In this document: piece after piece, positions 33,765 through 46,252 of the stretch
Numbering within the stretch: position 1 is the stretch's first letter
Layout of the letters: the number at the start of each line of letters is the position of its first letter
Source: Lamellibrachia columna
Lineage: Eukaryota; Annelida; Polychaeta; Sabellida; Siboglinidae
DNA length: 64,000 bases
NCBI GenBank assembly: GCA_963662155.1
Contig: OY759265.1
Span: 13,373,929-13,437,928, forward strand
Direction of reading: 5' to 3'
The notes under the pieces: model-generated
The model's input: only the letters and a program-made list of their open reading frames with translations
The model's database searches: none
What the model was told of the DNA's origin: nothing
Position numbers and translations under genes: made by a program

Positions 33765-33940
33765 CCTCTAAAATACTATTGGAAGAAATGGCTCTTCAAA
33801 GGCAAGGAAGGTAGATGAACTAGAGGACATGAAGCTGTATTAGACAAAGATTGCGCACGTTGCATATATAAAAAGTACACATTGCAAATTAATAGAACAA
33901 ATTATACGTTCAATGGGCACATGTTTAAAACAGAAACAGA
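33765..33940 (+). mobile_element. Very degenerate CR1-like C-terminal fragment (copy 6)
   Basis: TRGHEAVLDKDCA, a KKYT segment and a following NGHMFKTE align with the RGHKAALVKEQC, RKYSF and VNMFKNR blocks of the family, with stops between. Confidence 0.5.
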
Positions 33941-34186
33941 AAACCGCAAATCTGTCATTATGTTGCCATGCCCTGGAAAATATTTCTAATTTACATTAAA
34001 AACCAGTGTGTTGTTTCTAGTACTTGAAACGGGGCATCCATAATTTGCGTCTTGCTTAAGGGGTGCGGTGTCTGGGTAAACATTGCGAAGTGTTACATGG
34101 GGTGGGGTCATGATGATCATTAAGTAACGATTAAAAACGTTTTGGCACGTCTAATTCTCAACAGTCACATATTTGTATTAGCCGAG

Positions 34187-34236
34187 CTTGCGGGAGAACA
34201 TATGAACAACCCTTGCGGGAGAACAGATGAACAACC
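34187..34236 (+). repeat. 25-bp repeat, left side of a LINE insertion
   Basis: Two copies of CTTGCGGGAGAACAGATGAA plus CAACC. The same unit resumes at 35239 on the other side of the LINE. Confidence 0.85.
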
Positions 34237-35236
34237 CAACACATCAAAGATTACTACTTAAATTAAAAGCCCATGGTATCGGGGATAGCATAACTGACTG
34301 GATAGAACAATGGCTGACTGACAGAAGACAACGAGTTGTAGTAGTTGGAGAAGTTTCAAATTGGAAATCGGTTTTGAGTGGGGTACCTCATTATATTCTT
34401 AATATATATCAATGACTTGGACGACAGTATAACAAGTAACGTACTGAAATTTGCGGATGACACAAAACTGTTTAGAAAGGTTAATTCTGATGGTGATAAA
34501 CAACATTTACAAAACGACCTAGACAGATTAGTGAAATGGTCTGAGAAATGCCAGATGTTGTTAAATTTTTGGAAGTGTAAATGTCTACATACAGGACATA
34601 GGAACTTGGGTGTAAACTATAAAATGGGAGATACTGTTCTGGGTACTACTGTAAAAAGGACTTAGGAGTTACAATAAGCGCTGATATGAAAGTTTCAGAG
34701 CAGTGTGGTATTGCAGCTTCAAAGGGTAATCAAATTCTTGGATTGATTAGAAGAAACATAACATACAAGGGAAAAAAGTTAATTATATATCTTTATAAAG
34801 CAATAGTTAGACCTCATTTAGAATACTGTATACAAGCATGGAGACCATATCGTAAGAAGGATATAGATACGCTTGAACGCATACAAAGGAGAGCAACTAA
34901 AATGATTCCAGAACTGAGAGACCTTAGTTACGAAGAACGCCTGAACACTCAAGAAGGATAGCAGAACTAGAGGACATGAGGTAAAATTAGTAAAGGATCA
35001 ATGTAGAGTGGACATCGGGAAGCGCTCGTTCTCACAGAGGGCAATAAATGAATGGAACAAATTGTCTACAGATTGTGTAACTGCTAGCAGCGTGAATATG
35101 TTTAAAAACAAGGTTGACAAATATCTTAGGAGGGCGGGTTATAAGTAGATGAACATTGTTGGACTCTCGATAAGCCAATGGCTTCCTTGTCCACTTGCCA
35201 TCTGGGCCTTTGGCGTGGATGGCAAATCTTGTTAAA
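34233..35236 (+). mobile_element. CR1-like LINE, second subfamily (copy 7)
   Basis: Begins at THQRLLLKLKAHGIG and ends at the 3' UTR terminus (CTTGTTAAA). It differs from copies 2, 3, 5 and 8 by NITYKGKKLII, KCKCLHTGHRNLG and DTVLGTTV, so it represents a separate subfamily. The SGVPQGSVLGP block is cut by a short deletion at 34387, a frameshift lies near 34655, and a larger deletion removes the block after YEERL. Confidence 0.88.
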
Positions 35237-35238
35237 CC

Positions 35239-35290
35239 CTTGCGGGAGAACAGATGAACAACCCTTGCGGGAGAACTGTGAACACCATCG
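35239..35290 (+). repeat. 25-bp repeat, right side of the LINE insertion
   Basis: Units at 35239 and 35264. A related unit, GTGAGAACAGATGAACAACC, appears again near 35527. Confidence 0.8.
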
Positions 35291-35712
35291 AGTTCTTGCT
35301 ACGAGATCAATCAAGTTCAGCGAAAACCGTCGAGTTTTAGCACAGACGAACCAGAGTATAGCCTCACACGCAGCAACAGGTGCAACAGCGGAAGGGTAAT
35401 TACATCGGTACAATGATAAAATGTGGGACCCCCAAGCTGACGTTTTTCTTTCTTATGGGAGGCCCACCTTGCCTTATGGGGGTTCCTGGATCCCCAGACC
35501 CCTCATTTCAAACATTGCCCCTCTGTGAGAACAGATGAACAACCCTTGCGTGTAATTTCGTCGATGTAATTTAGCATGTCGTGAAGGGGGCGCGTCACCT
35601 GTTCTGCTCTCCATACTCCAGTTAAGAAATCAAGTGACACTAGAGCTCCTGTCAGTGTGGTTAGAAATCAACTTTAACCATTCTGTACGGTTCTTGTGCA
35701 TGTGTTACATCT

Positions 35713-36370
35713 TTGAGGCTGGGGTTCTTTCTCTCCAGGTGGCCGCTGGTGTTGTTGATCCATCGTAACCTGGGCGTCAGCTGTATATATCATGTAAACG
35801 TCGATCACGACCTGGTGTGGAACAGACTCGGAGAATTGGCATCTAATCCTCGTTATGCGACATCTGAATACCGCAAGATCTATACCTACATGGTGCAAGA
35901 CGTGTGGTCGAGGACAAAACAATGTCAGACCGAATGGTTTGCCATTAGCAAAGACGCCAAATGGGGCTGCACACTATCCCTGTATTTTTCTAACTATGCC
36001 GAGACCATCAAGAACAAAATTAGGCTTAATGCCAGGTGTCGGGGTTGATGGGATATTGAATATGCATGCATCAACAATCTTTGATATGCTGACGACAATT
36101 AAGTTGACTGCAGAGAGCAAAGACCAAACCATTACTCAGTGCAAAAGCGGAAAGGCTGGCCTACTTTTAAAAATGAAAAAGACCAAAATCTTGGCCAACG
36201 AGATGGCAGAAGAATTCAAACTGGGAGATGATGAGTTAGTGGAGGTAACTGTGGATGGCGTCATCTTATTTGGTTCAAAAATTTATAATTCTGTTAACTG
36301 AGATGGAGAAATCCGAAGAAAATAGAACCTTGGCAGGACAGCAATGGCGAATTTGGAAGATATCGGGAAG
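35713..36370 (+). mobile_element. L1-like LINE reverse transcriptase, degenerate
   Basis: Fragments of an RT of another lineage: VNVDHDLVWNRL (DCVDHDLLW type), QCQTEWFAISKDAKWGC and TLSLYFSNYAE (TEWFPIGKGVRQGC and LSPYLFNLYAE type), then LTAESK, KKTKILANEM and ILFGSKI with DGEIRRR (FLGSKI...DGD...EIKRR type). Several stops occur, and the catalytic YADD region is deleted near 36050-36110. Interrupted on its right by the copy 8 insertion. Confidence 0.75.
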
Positions 36371-38425
36371 GATGTAACAGATTTAACAAGATTGCCATCC
36401 CAAACAACAAGTTCCATATGGCAAGTGGACAAGGAAGCCATTGGCTTACCGAGAGTCCAATAATTTTATCATCTATGTATAGCCGCCCTTATCAGATATA
36501 ATATATTTATATTATGTCAATACTATTTTTAAACAAATTCACACTACTAGCATTAACACAATCAGTTGGCAGTTTGTTCCATTCAGTTATCACCCTCTGT
36601 GAGAAAGAGTACTTTCTCATGTCCAACCTACACTGCTCCTTAACTAATGCTGCTTTGTGTCATCTGGTTCTACTGCCTTCTTTAAGTTTGAAGAACATAT
36701 TCCTATCAACATCCTCATAACCGTTCACTATTTTAAACATTTCTATTTGGTCTCCTCTTAGTCTCCTGGTCTCTAGTGTTGTCATACCACATTGTAATAA
36801 GTGGCTTTCATAACTAAGGTCTCTCAATTCTGGAATAATTTTTGTTGCGTTTCGTTGTATTCTTTCTGGCTTGTCTATGTCCTTCTTACGGTATGGCCTC
36901 CATGCTTGTATACAATATTCCAAATGCATTGCTTTGTACAGGGGTTCAATTAGCTGTTTCTCCTTATATGTGATAGTTCTCCTAATCAGCCCAAGAATTT
37001 GATTTCCTTTCGAATCAGCAATCCCACATTGCTCTGAAACTTTCAGGTCAGCACTAAATGTTACTCCTAAATCCTTTTCTTGTGTGGTTCTACCTAGTAC
37101 AACATCCCCCATTTTATATTCTTCGTCCATGTTTCCATGTCCTATGTGTATGCATTTACACTTCCCAAAATTTAATAACATTTGCCATTTTTTTTACCAT
37201 TTAACTAATGTATCTAGATCATCCTGTAAACTTTGTTTATCTGTATCATTAGTAACCTTTCTGGATACTTTTGTGGCATCTGCAAATGTCAGTACTTTGC
37301 TACATATGTCATATTCCAAATCATTTATATAATCAGTATAGGGCCTAATACTGTTCCCTGTGATACCCCACTCAAAATATATTTCCAGTTTGAAATCGCA
37401 CCATCTATTAGTACTATGTCTTCTGTGTGTAAGCCACTTTTCTATCCAGCTGATTATATAATTGCCTATACCATGGGCTTTTAGTTTAAGTAACAGTCTT
37501 TGATGTGACACTTTATCGAAAGCTTTCTGAAAATCTAATTTGACAACATCCACTGGTGACCCGCCATCTACCCACTTTGTAATTTCTTCCAATAAACATA
37601 AGAGATTGGTTAGACATGACCTTGCTTTAAGGAACCCATGTTGAGATGTATTTATTAATTTATGTTTTACAACTGATGTTAAGCTCACTGGTCTGTAATT
37701 TTCTGGCTTAATCCTCAATCCCTTCTTAAATAGCGGCGTAATGTTTGCTTTTTTCCTTTCTGAAGGAACTATACTTTCTTCTAGTGACAAGTTGAACACT
37801 TTTAGCAAGTGGCGTACTAATTTGCTCAACAATTTCCTTAAGCAGTGTTGGTGGTATCCCATCAACTCCAGGTGATTTATTATCTTTCATCTTCTTAATT
37901 TTTTTGACTATAATTTCAAGAGTTACAAATAACTGCCTTAAATTCTTAAGTTCTGATTGATCGCCCTCAAATTTAGTAACTGGAACTGGAAGTGAGCCGA
38001 TATCTTCTGTGGTAAAAACCGAGCTGAAATACTCATTCAGGACCTCTGGCTCTGCCATTTGAAACCCGCCTGAAATTATGTTTCCACTGTTGTTTTTCAG
38101 TGGTCCGACCTTATCTCGAACTTTCTGTTTATTCCTTACATAAGCATAGAAACTCTTGCTGTAATTTTTTATATTACCTGCCAATTTGTTTTCAAAGGTT
38201 CTTTTGGATTTTCTAATTTCAATTCTAACTAGGTTAAATGCCTCTTCGTAGTTTGTGTAGTCGTCTACATTTCCAGTGTGTTTATAGACCCTCCACAACA
38301 TTTCCAGTGTGTTTATATACCCTCACAGCATCTGTTTGTGAGCAATTTTTATAATAGTCTCTTTAGACATGTGTTTCTTCCGGGACCTTTTCTCTTGTTT
38401 TCTTAATGGAACAAATTTCTCAGTA
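36371..38425 (-). mobile_element. CR1-like LINE (copy 8)
   Basis: Long minus-strand copy from the linker (KRSRKKHMSKETIIKIAHKQ) through EVLNEYFSSVFTTEDI, KSPGVDGIPPTLLKEIV, LDFQKAFDKVSHQRLL and NFGKCKCIHIGHGNMDEEYK to the 3' end. Frameshifts split it into three frames (37726-38301, 37194-37865, 36660-37181), SGVPQGS is lost, and an FADDT-to-FADAT change destroys the second catalytic Asp. A 36-bp block (CCTCCACAACATTTCCAGTG) is duplicated near 38290-38330. Confidence 0.88.
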
Positions 38426-38429
38426 ATGC

Positions 38430-39410
38430 CGGTTCAGTCTCATATTTTAAACAAGTCCAGCATTATGTAGGCAGAGTCATCCGCCCCACTCTTGAGCTAG
38501 CCTAGGGGCGGAGATCTTCAGGGGCATTTGCTAAAGCGCCATTTTGGCAGTTCCGTATCCAAATGGCTACGGAACTGATAACTTAAGTTTTAAAACCAAT
38601 ACGTACTAACCGTTTCACGTGTGTATTCTGTGACATACAACCGACAATTGGGCGTCAATAAACTGAAGAAATGTGCTCCAAATAATTACTTATGAGTACT
38701 TTTATCGGTGACATAGAAAACATTTCACAATTAGCCGCCATACTGTGCACGTGATGTTGCCTTTGGGTCACATGATCAAACGCGATTTCGTGTAGAATGA
38801 GGCCAGAATGGGCCAGCAGCACAGACATAAATAAAACACCCGTTAGTAAGTTAGTAGTTTATAGGGGCATTATTAATGATGTAACTCTATGGCCAGCAGA
38901 CGGCAATTCTTAGCGTGACCTTATATAGATCTATGGAAATCCCGCGTGCTATTCTCGCTCACAACAACATCCGGTTATATACAAACCTTGACAAGCACAT
39001 GCGTTCTGACAAAAAGGTAATAATTTCACACTTTTTCATGGTTATTGTCAGGTAACTTTAGTGATATCCATATAAGAATGCATACAGACACGAAATACGT
39101 GTTTATTGCTCTGTTTATGGCGTTTTTGTAAGGTTTCACGTTTCATGAAAATACTTACGTTTCGGCCGAGCGAGATCTTCGCCGTACTAGTAGCAACAGC
39201 CAGATAGAAAAACATTGTAGGGCGATTGACTTTGCCTAAGCATTATGTTGCCGTCTTGTTCGTCAGCAAGTTATTCCAATCTATATTTGCTAGATATGTT
39301 CTCATCTCTATATATTTGTCTTTGTTGAAGTTCCTCCTCCATTGGTATCATTTTCAAAAAAAGATCACCGTTTAGTCTTCGTTTCATAAATTCATACATG
39401 TTTACATTCG
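38430..39410. other. Upstream region of the LHFPL2 island
   Basis: No element recognised apart from a 9-bp stem (AGTTCCGTA/TACGGAACT near 38550-38578). Confidence 0.4.
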
Positions 39411-39419
39411 TCTAGCGAG

Positions 39420-39728
39420 AGCGAACATTTCGCGATGTGTCGTACAGAACTATCCACGAGGCGGCGACACCTAGTTATCATCTTAGCTGCGCTTCAAGCG
39501 GGTCCGCTCATCAATACGCGCTGTTGTTTACATGCGCCTGGCGGCGCGGCGCGGCACGTGCGGCGCGATGTCTCATCCGGGACCAGGCGCCAGGGTCTGG
39601 GCGGCGACGTAATCGATGTCGGAGGCAGCGGGGGCGCGCAGCCAGTCACTTGTAGCGAGTCGACGCCGTGGTCGCTGTCACTTAGGTCACAGCACTGCGG
39701 AGAAAAAGACGTGAGGTATATGAACTAG
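39420..39728 (+). promoter_or_regulatory. CpG-rich island and candidate non-coding first exon of LHFPL2
   Basis: A roughly 300-bp GC- and CpG-rich block (for example GGCGCGGCGCGGCACGTGCG) ends with a consensus donor, CTAG|GTAAGT, after 39728. The next plus-strand exon with an acceptor and real coding content is LHFPL2 at 57751, so this fits as its promoter plus 5' UTR exon. The frame 39435-39728 ends exactly at the donor in TAG and has no motif; I treat it as chance. Confidence 0.5.
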
Positions 39729-40357
39729 GTAAGTGGCGGATTGCATGTTGTTATCTTTGACCGTTACTAGGATTTGGGGGAATGGAAAATAGAATAGTGA
39801 TTTGCGTTGCATCTTGACGATAACTGCGCTGCGTTTCCTGGGAAGAACCTGTCAGCGCAGGGCTGGCTCGCTGACTGTGTGCCTGGTTTTATGCCATTAA
39901 TGGGCAACAGACTGGCGGGCACACAGCACCGCTTCAGAAGTTGGGTTATTCGGGAATGGTAAACGAGACAGAATCCTTGTTTATGAACGCTAGGGGTGAC
40001 TTCGTCAAGTTCATGTTTTGCAGGTGTGACAGTTGACGCAGTAACTTGAGTAAGCGGGGAGTGGTAGATTATAGATAACGATCTCGTCTGTCTGTCTCTG
40101 ATCGCGCAGCATTGTTCTTTGACAACGACGATGTTGACAGGTGTAAATGCGGTCTGAAGTGAGCTTCTCATTGTTGTTGTTTATACAGAATGAAGGCTGA
40201 ATTTGTAATTGAATTTAACTCATTCAGCATTAAGAGTAGCACTAACATACAAGTAGACCATACAGTCTTCATACATAAATGATAAATGTATACAATAGGT
40301 CTACACTGTCAGTGAATTAATTAATGCTAAAAGGAGGTGCACATAGTTGAATGTGTA

Positions 40358-40496
40358 CAGTGGCATATCTATGGTGCCACAAGAGGGGGCAAGCCTAGTC
40401 ACCTATGCTACCAAGTAGTGGTGCAACGGAAAAAAACAGGAAAAAAATTAAGCCAAGGGGGCCATGACCCTTTGTCGTCCCCCTAATACGCCACAG
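40358..40496. mobile_element. hAT-like MITE with perfect 8-bp target duplication
   Basis: A 139-bp element with ends CAGTGGCATA and TACGCCACAG, flanked by AATGTGTA at 40350-40357 and 40497-40504. The interior is GGGG-rich with an A-run. An 8-bp duplication and CAG-type ends fit the hAT superfamily. Its terminal sequence resembles that of the element at 30417-30755. Confidence 0.85.
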
Positions 40497-41145
40497 AATG
40501 TGTATCAAAGTGGAATGTGTATCCTTGTTTTGTCATAATTGTTGTTAGCATTTTTATTTTTCACAAAGTCGTGGTACTCTGTTCTTTGCAAGCATGTAGG
40601 TCTGTACTTAATAATTAAATAAATGAAAATACAGACACTGGATTGGAGCTAAGTGCATGAGAAAGGTGTTAGAAGTCTCCTCCCGTCCTCCTGTTAGCCT
40701 CGGTGTGGATGATGAAGGTGGTGCTGAATTCCCTTCTACCATGTGGGGGTAAATATGTAACCTGTTGTGGACTCACTCAATCTCTAACCAACCAATTGTG
40801 TGAACACATCCTATGTAGAAGTCCTCATTGAATGTTAATGCACTATATAGAAGGAGCCAGAAATATTGACTGGGAGAGGAAGGCTATTGAATCTGCTGTG
40901 GTAGGGCCATATGTAATAAAACAGTAGTTATTATTGTTATATAATATGATTATTATCTAGTACAAGATCTACCATTGTCAATGTGTATATACATACTGTA
41001 TATTGGTAATATTCTTGCATCAGATAGCTAAATTGTTTTTACTAAATGAATCAACTGTTATTGTTAAATTTTAACAAAACATTATTATGCTGTAGTGTAG
41101 ATCATCGTCTTGTCTTGGTGTCTTTCCCTGTGCATTGGTGAAGAA

Positions 41146-41300
41146 TAATAACATCAATTGTAATAGTAGTATCAGTTGTAATAATAGCATCAATTGTAAT
41201 AATAGTATCAGTTGTAATAATATCATCAGTTGTAATAATATCATGAATTATAATAATAGAATCAATTGGAATAATAGCATCAGTTGTAATAATGGCATCA
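41146..41300 (+). repeat. 18-bp repeat (AATAATAGCATCAATTGT)
   Basis: About eight copies with trinucleotide substructure. It explains the 41135-41452 frame (repeating NNSI-type peptide). Confidence 0.92.
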
Positions 41301-44300
41301 GTGTCACATCCAGCAGTGGTGTAATTTTTTTACCCAGCGCTGGCTCTGTTGAGACTTTGTTACATGTCACGCCAGGTGTAGCATTACAAAGATGTCTTGT
41401 GGCAAATTTACATGACAATTCCTATCCTTACCACTTCCTTGTGCGTTGTTAAGTGTCGACATAGACATCTTATACAAGAAAGGTGCAAAAACAGTCATGT
41501 TTCTCTGTCGACGTGTGTGTAATTGGAAATTTATGCAAGGTGCAGGGGGGGGAGGGTTCTGATGGTCAGAGAGGTATTACTGATGAGACAGTCAAAAACT
41601 AGTTTGTGACATCAGGAACCAGAATCTTATCTACCAACTCATTGGCTATATTTGTCAGTCAGTCATAACGCCCAAAGCAGGAATAACTGTACTAATTTAG
41701 AAAGAACATTCTGGATTGTAATAGACTCAGTCATGGTCTTACAACTTTGCTTGTGCAGAAATCAATATTGATTCCTCCCGTAAGTTTCTACTTTTGAAAT
41801 TTGAACAAACTCTGTGTGACTAATGAATCATAATGATTCTCCCAATTTGGAACCCCTGAAATAATTTAAACTGGTGAAGCAACTTGTTTTATCAGACCCC
41901 AGAAGTCTCTCAGTGTTGTCGTTATGTCACCAAAATAAAAGACAAATCACATCAGGATGCAATCACTTCTAATCAGTCAAGATGAAGTACTCAACAGTTT
42001 AAATAAAAATGTTCTTCTCATTAACATAGTTCTAAAAATTGCATCAAGTTATCCACCAATTGTTCAGACTGTGTAAGATGTGTTGCCAGTTTGATTCCAT
42101 TTCAATGTGACCTTTGATCCAAACCCTGATTAGTCAACAAGCTGCTTCTAGCAGCCACAAATGTTGCATATGTCATGTGTAACATTACACAGATGTCTGG
42201 CGACTTGCTTATAGGACAGAACTTTCCTTTCTGGACTGAACACTTCCTTGTGCTTTGTTATGTACAGACATAACACTGGACTATCAATCTGTCAGAACAC
42301 GTATAGGTAACCAGTTACTGGGCAAAACAGTACTGTTTCTGTGCCAAATTGTGTACGTAGTGAGCCATGTTTTAGAAGATAGGTAGATACACCTCCATAG
42401 ACTCGGCAGTGCCTATTATGTTGTTAGTTGATATGATGAACTTGCGTTAGCAGTGATGTTTGCACTTGCTCTGTCATTTAGAATCACAATGGTGTTTAGT
42501 GTTTACATGTAAAAACAACATTAGGGTATAGTGACCTTTCACCTTTCCTGTAAGTAGAACCCTAATATAATTCATTGACGTAATTAAAGGGATGTGCTAT
42601 ACTGCTCTGTTAATGAATCCTCTTAATTCCCATCAGCCTGGTCATCCTTCTATAGTCCAGATCCAATTAACACATCACATAACACTGTCACCTGAATTGA
42701 TTTATCTACTAATCCCCCTTTCCCCATCTTGCTGGCTGCACATTGCATATATTCATGTGTCTCTCTGGTGATTTACATTCCTTCCTTTCAGTCATTTATT
42801 CATGTAACCAATACCACTGGTCATCCCTATCCCTGCAGGGGTATCATCTGGCCACTGATGGTCAATAGGCAGATGACCAGCCTCAGCCTGTATGTTGGTG
42901 TTGGCTTATCCAGCAGCTGAAAGTAATATTCCCACTTATAATCTGCAGCTGTTTTGAATTAATTCACTGATATCTCTCCACTTTGTCCAGGCGTGAAGGT
43001 TTATTAATGTATTCTGGGGAATAAATGGCATTAAAATATGTTTGAGCTAATGAAAATAAACAGCATCTTGACATATTTGGTGGGTGAAGATGTATTGTAA
43101 TTTTGCAAAATTTTAGGAATACCATGTGTATGGTGTAATGTGGCTTATGCCAGATATTAACTTAAAATAAATGTTGTACCCCTTAACTCCACAGTCCCCA
43201 AATCAACCAAGTTGATAGTTACCTTTATTACTTTACGTTTAATGTTCCGCCGTGTTTGTAGTACCAATATATAGTAACTGTGTTTGTTGAATTGAGGAAG
43301 CAAAATGTTAAAATCTTAATCTTGCATTTAAATTATTAATGCTTCATATTTCATTTGACAGTACTTTATGTTAAGCTTCCTTATGTAAAACCTAATTGCA
43401 GAAATATCTATATTAAAGCCTGGCCATCTGCAAATCTTTGATGAACATGCAGATTTTGTTTGGCAACGGAAATAAAAATATTTACATTTTAATAGCTAAG
43501 TTACAATAGTAATTCCCATCACATATAAATTGCTTACTTACTCGGATTTAATTGGGTACATTTAGCTTTCCTGCCAGGTCAGATGTATCAGTAAACGTAT
43601 TCATAGCCCAAGGGGGATTCCATTAATAATGTCATCCAAATCTCCAGCAATCAATACCAGCTCCCTCCCTTTCCCAAGGGCACTATACTAACATGTCTCC
43701 TGTTTCCTGACCAAGCCCTCCCATGCCAACATATATAACAATTAATTTTATCTGTTGGCTTGAGTGTCCAGTGTTGTGATTATCACTGCCTATCTGTCCC
43801 AAATGGTTCCTGGAAAAGCCACACAGAGTGATTAGGGTTAACATTGACGGATAAGCTTTGTAGATTTTACAGGGAAAACTGGCAGTTTCTTGGTAGGTTC
43901 TAAATGTGATAAAATAATTAATCTTGCCTTTAAATTTAGGCCATGATTATGAGGTAGTGGCAGCTGTTCTGGTACAAAGTCTTTACCTGTTTACTTATAG
44001 CGGATGGAAATATTTCTTTGATAGTTTGTGTGAGTGGTATTACTCATGGATTTTAGGTTTGATTTTGGTGTTATCATACTGCTTGTTGAACTACTGGGTT
44101 AAGTGTTCTTGAGCAGGAAATAGACATGGCGTTTCATGTGTCCGGCTTCCTGGGCAATGTCAAGACTTTGATGGGCCCTTAGTTGTAACCCGTGACCCTG
44201 GTTAGTCATCAATTGAAACACATTGGAACTAGGGCTTTCTCTGGTGCAGCCAATGCTTTTGGAACTCCTGTCAGTATCAGATCAGTTGGAAATATAACAA

Positions 44301-45854
44301 CTTGACAATAATTATAACAACATTTCACTGTTCTCTGAAGACTATGTTTTAACCTTGCTCATTATCCTCATTATCTCCCCAGCGTATTCATTGATCTGTT
44401 TACTTTATAATTGTATACTGATTCGGGATTGCGTAACCCTTAGATTTTGTCTTGTCTATGAGCTTGCATTTCCATGGATGCCTAGAGAAGTCTTTGTATT
44501 GTATATTGTCATTTAGAAACCCCTGTAGCAGTCCAGTTTGTGGGAAACTGGGGAATGCAGTTAGTTGCATATTTTGTGTATTCATAATATTATGTATGTC
44601 TGTCCACGGGGGAAGATTGAGAAACATTGCATATAATAAACATGTGTGAGTTAAATGGGTGATATATTTGATACAGATAGAAGATGTTAGAGTGTAATAG
44701 ACTTTCAGCCATTGCATTACAACTGTTGTGATCCGGAAAAGCCAACTTTCCTGTCTGCAAATTGACGATTCGCATCAGAAACAGAAAGGTATCAAGAATA
44801 TTCCCATAAATGTCAATCCCCAAATTTAAATTGGGGAAAATATATGCTGGTGCACATATAATATAATAATATGTTGTTCTTATCTGAGTCACTGGACATC
44901 AGTGGTAGACGGGTAGACAGTAAATCTGTTAGAGATAAAAGTTAGATTGCAGTTCCATCCACTGAACAGGGTTAAGCCCTACTTGACTCATGATACCACC
45001 TGGTGAAATAATTTTTATGAGAATGATAGTCATAGAAATTAAGAAAAACAGATCACACCCATCTACAATTTCTGCTCAGTCAAGATTAGTTATTCAGATT
45101 AGTTATTCAGCAGTTTGAACACACTTTGTCTGAAGTCTTGTTAAAACTTCTAAACATTGCATCATGTTATCTGCCAATGGTTGTGACTTTCTAAAGCCAT
45201 GTTAGGTTTTGATTCTGTTTCGTGTGTTTCAGTTTCATTCAAGTTTCAGTTTCATTCAAGGGTTTCTCTTATTTAGGCAACAACTTGTCAGCTACAACTT
45301 CAAAGCAGGCAGAACATTTTGAACACAATTTGAAATGGCCAGTGTGAACAAAGTACTTATATGTGGTTGCTGAGCAAGAACAAGATGACTCATGAATGTT
45401 TTGGGGATGCCTTCAGTTAATATTTTATTAAACGTTCAAAATAAATTTGTGAAGAATTTTGAAGATACGTCTGGATTAGCATGGATGATACTATAATCAA
45501 ACATTCCAGGAAATCAGAACTACCACATATCTTAGAAATCGGAACTACCTTACTTTAAGTTAAACACTACATTTAACACTTAATTAGTGTGACTGGTAAT
45601 GATTCCAAAACCCACTGTCTTATAAATCCCTTATGTAATTGTCATTGGTTTATTATATATTTGCCTATTATTTATGGTACGACTATATTTAGAATATTTA
45701 TTATTGGTATTGTTTTTAATATAATATATACATTTTGATATATTTATTTGTCATATAATTAATATATTTATTTGTAATATAATTTATAATATTTTAATAA
45801 GTTATGATTGCAGGTAACTGGTATGCAAAATGTGTGAGAGCAGTCAGGATTGAT

Positions 45855-45895
45855 TGGGCGCTGTATAAATACTTTTATTATTATTACTACTTATG
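45855..45895 (+). repeat. SINE/LINE-type tail fragment
   Basis: GGGCGCTGTATAAATACTTT followed by TTATTATT resembles the GCGCTATATAA tail of the SINEs at 15.7 and 17.6 kb. No body is attached. Confidence 0.4.
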
Positions 45896-45981
45896 ACTGG
45901 GGAGGTTGATGGAAAAATCAGTCATAAAAATTTTTTTTTATAGATAATGTTAGGTAATACATAATGTTAATGGGTATTTTT

Positions 45982-46252
45982 AGTAAGATTGCCATCCAAG
46001 GCAACAAGTTCCAGAATTTTTTTGCAAGTGGACAAGGACACCATTAGCTTAATTTTGCCCAAGTTTGTTATCTATGTGTAGCCCTCCCTTATCAGATAAG
46101 TGTCCAATGTAGTATTAGACATATTCACACTGCTAGCATTGACATAATCAGTAGATAATGTATTAATTTATTGTCATCAGTAAGAATGGGTACTTTCTAT
46201 TATCTAATCTACACTGTTGTTTGCTAAGTGCCCTCTAGTTCTTTAACCAACC
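45982..46252 (-). mobile_element. CR1-like LINE, 3' end fragment (copy 9)
   Basis: AAGATTGCCATCC start and matching 3' UTR plus the cognates of the last ORF blocks (CACACTGCTAGCATTGAC); strongly diverged. Its inner end coincides with the start of the segmental duplication. Confidence 0.7.

Noticed and set aside
39435..39728. 97-codon protein in the CpG island
   Set aside because: No motif, Arg/Gly-rich as expected from GC content, and its stop overlaps the splice donor.
41135..41452. Asn/Ser/Ile-rich protein
   Set aside because: Product of the 18-bp tandem repeat.
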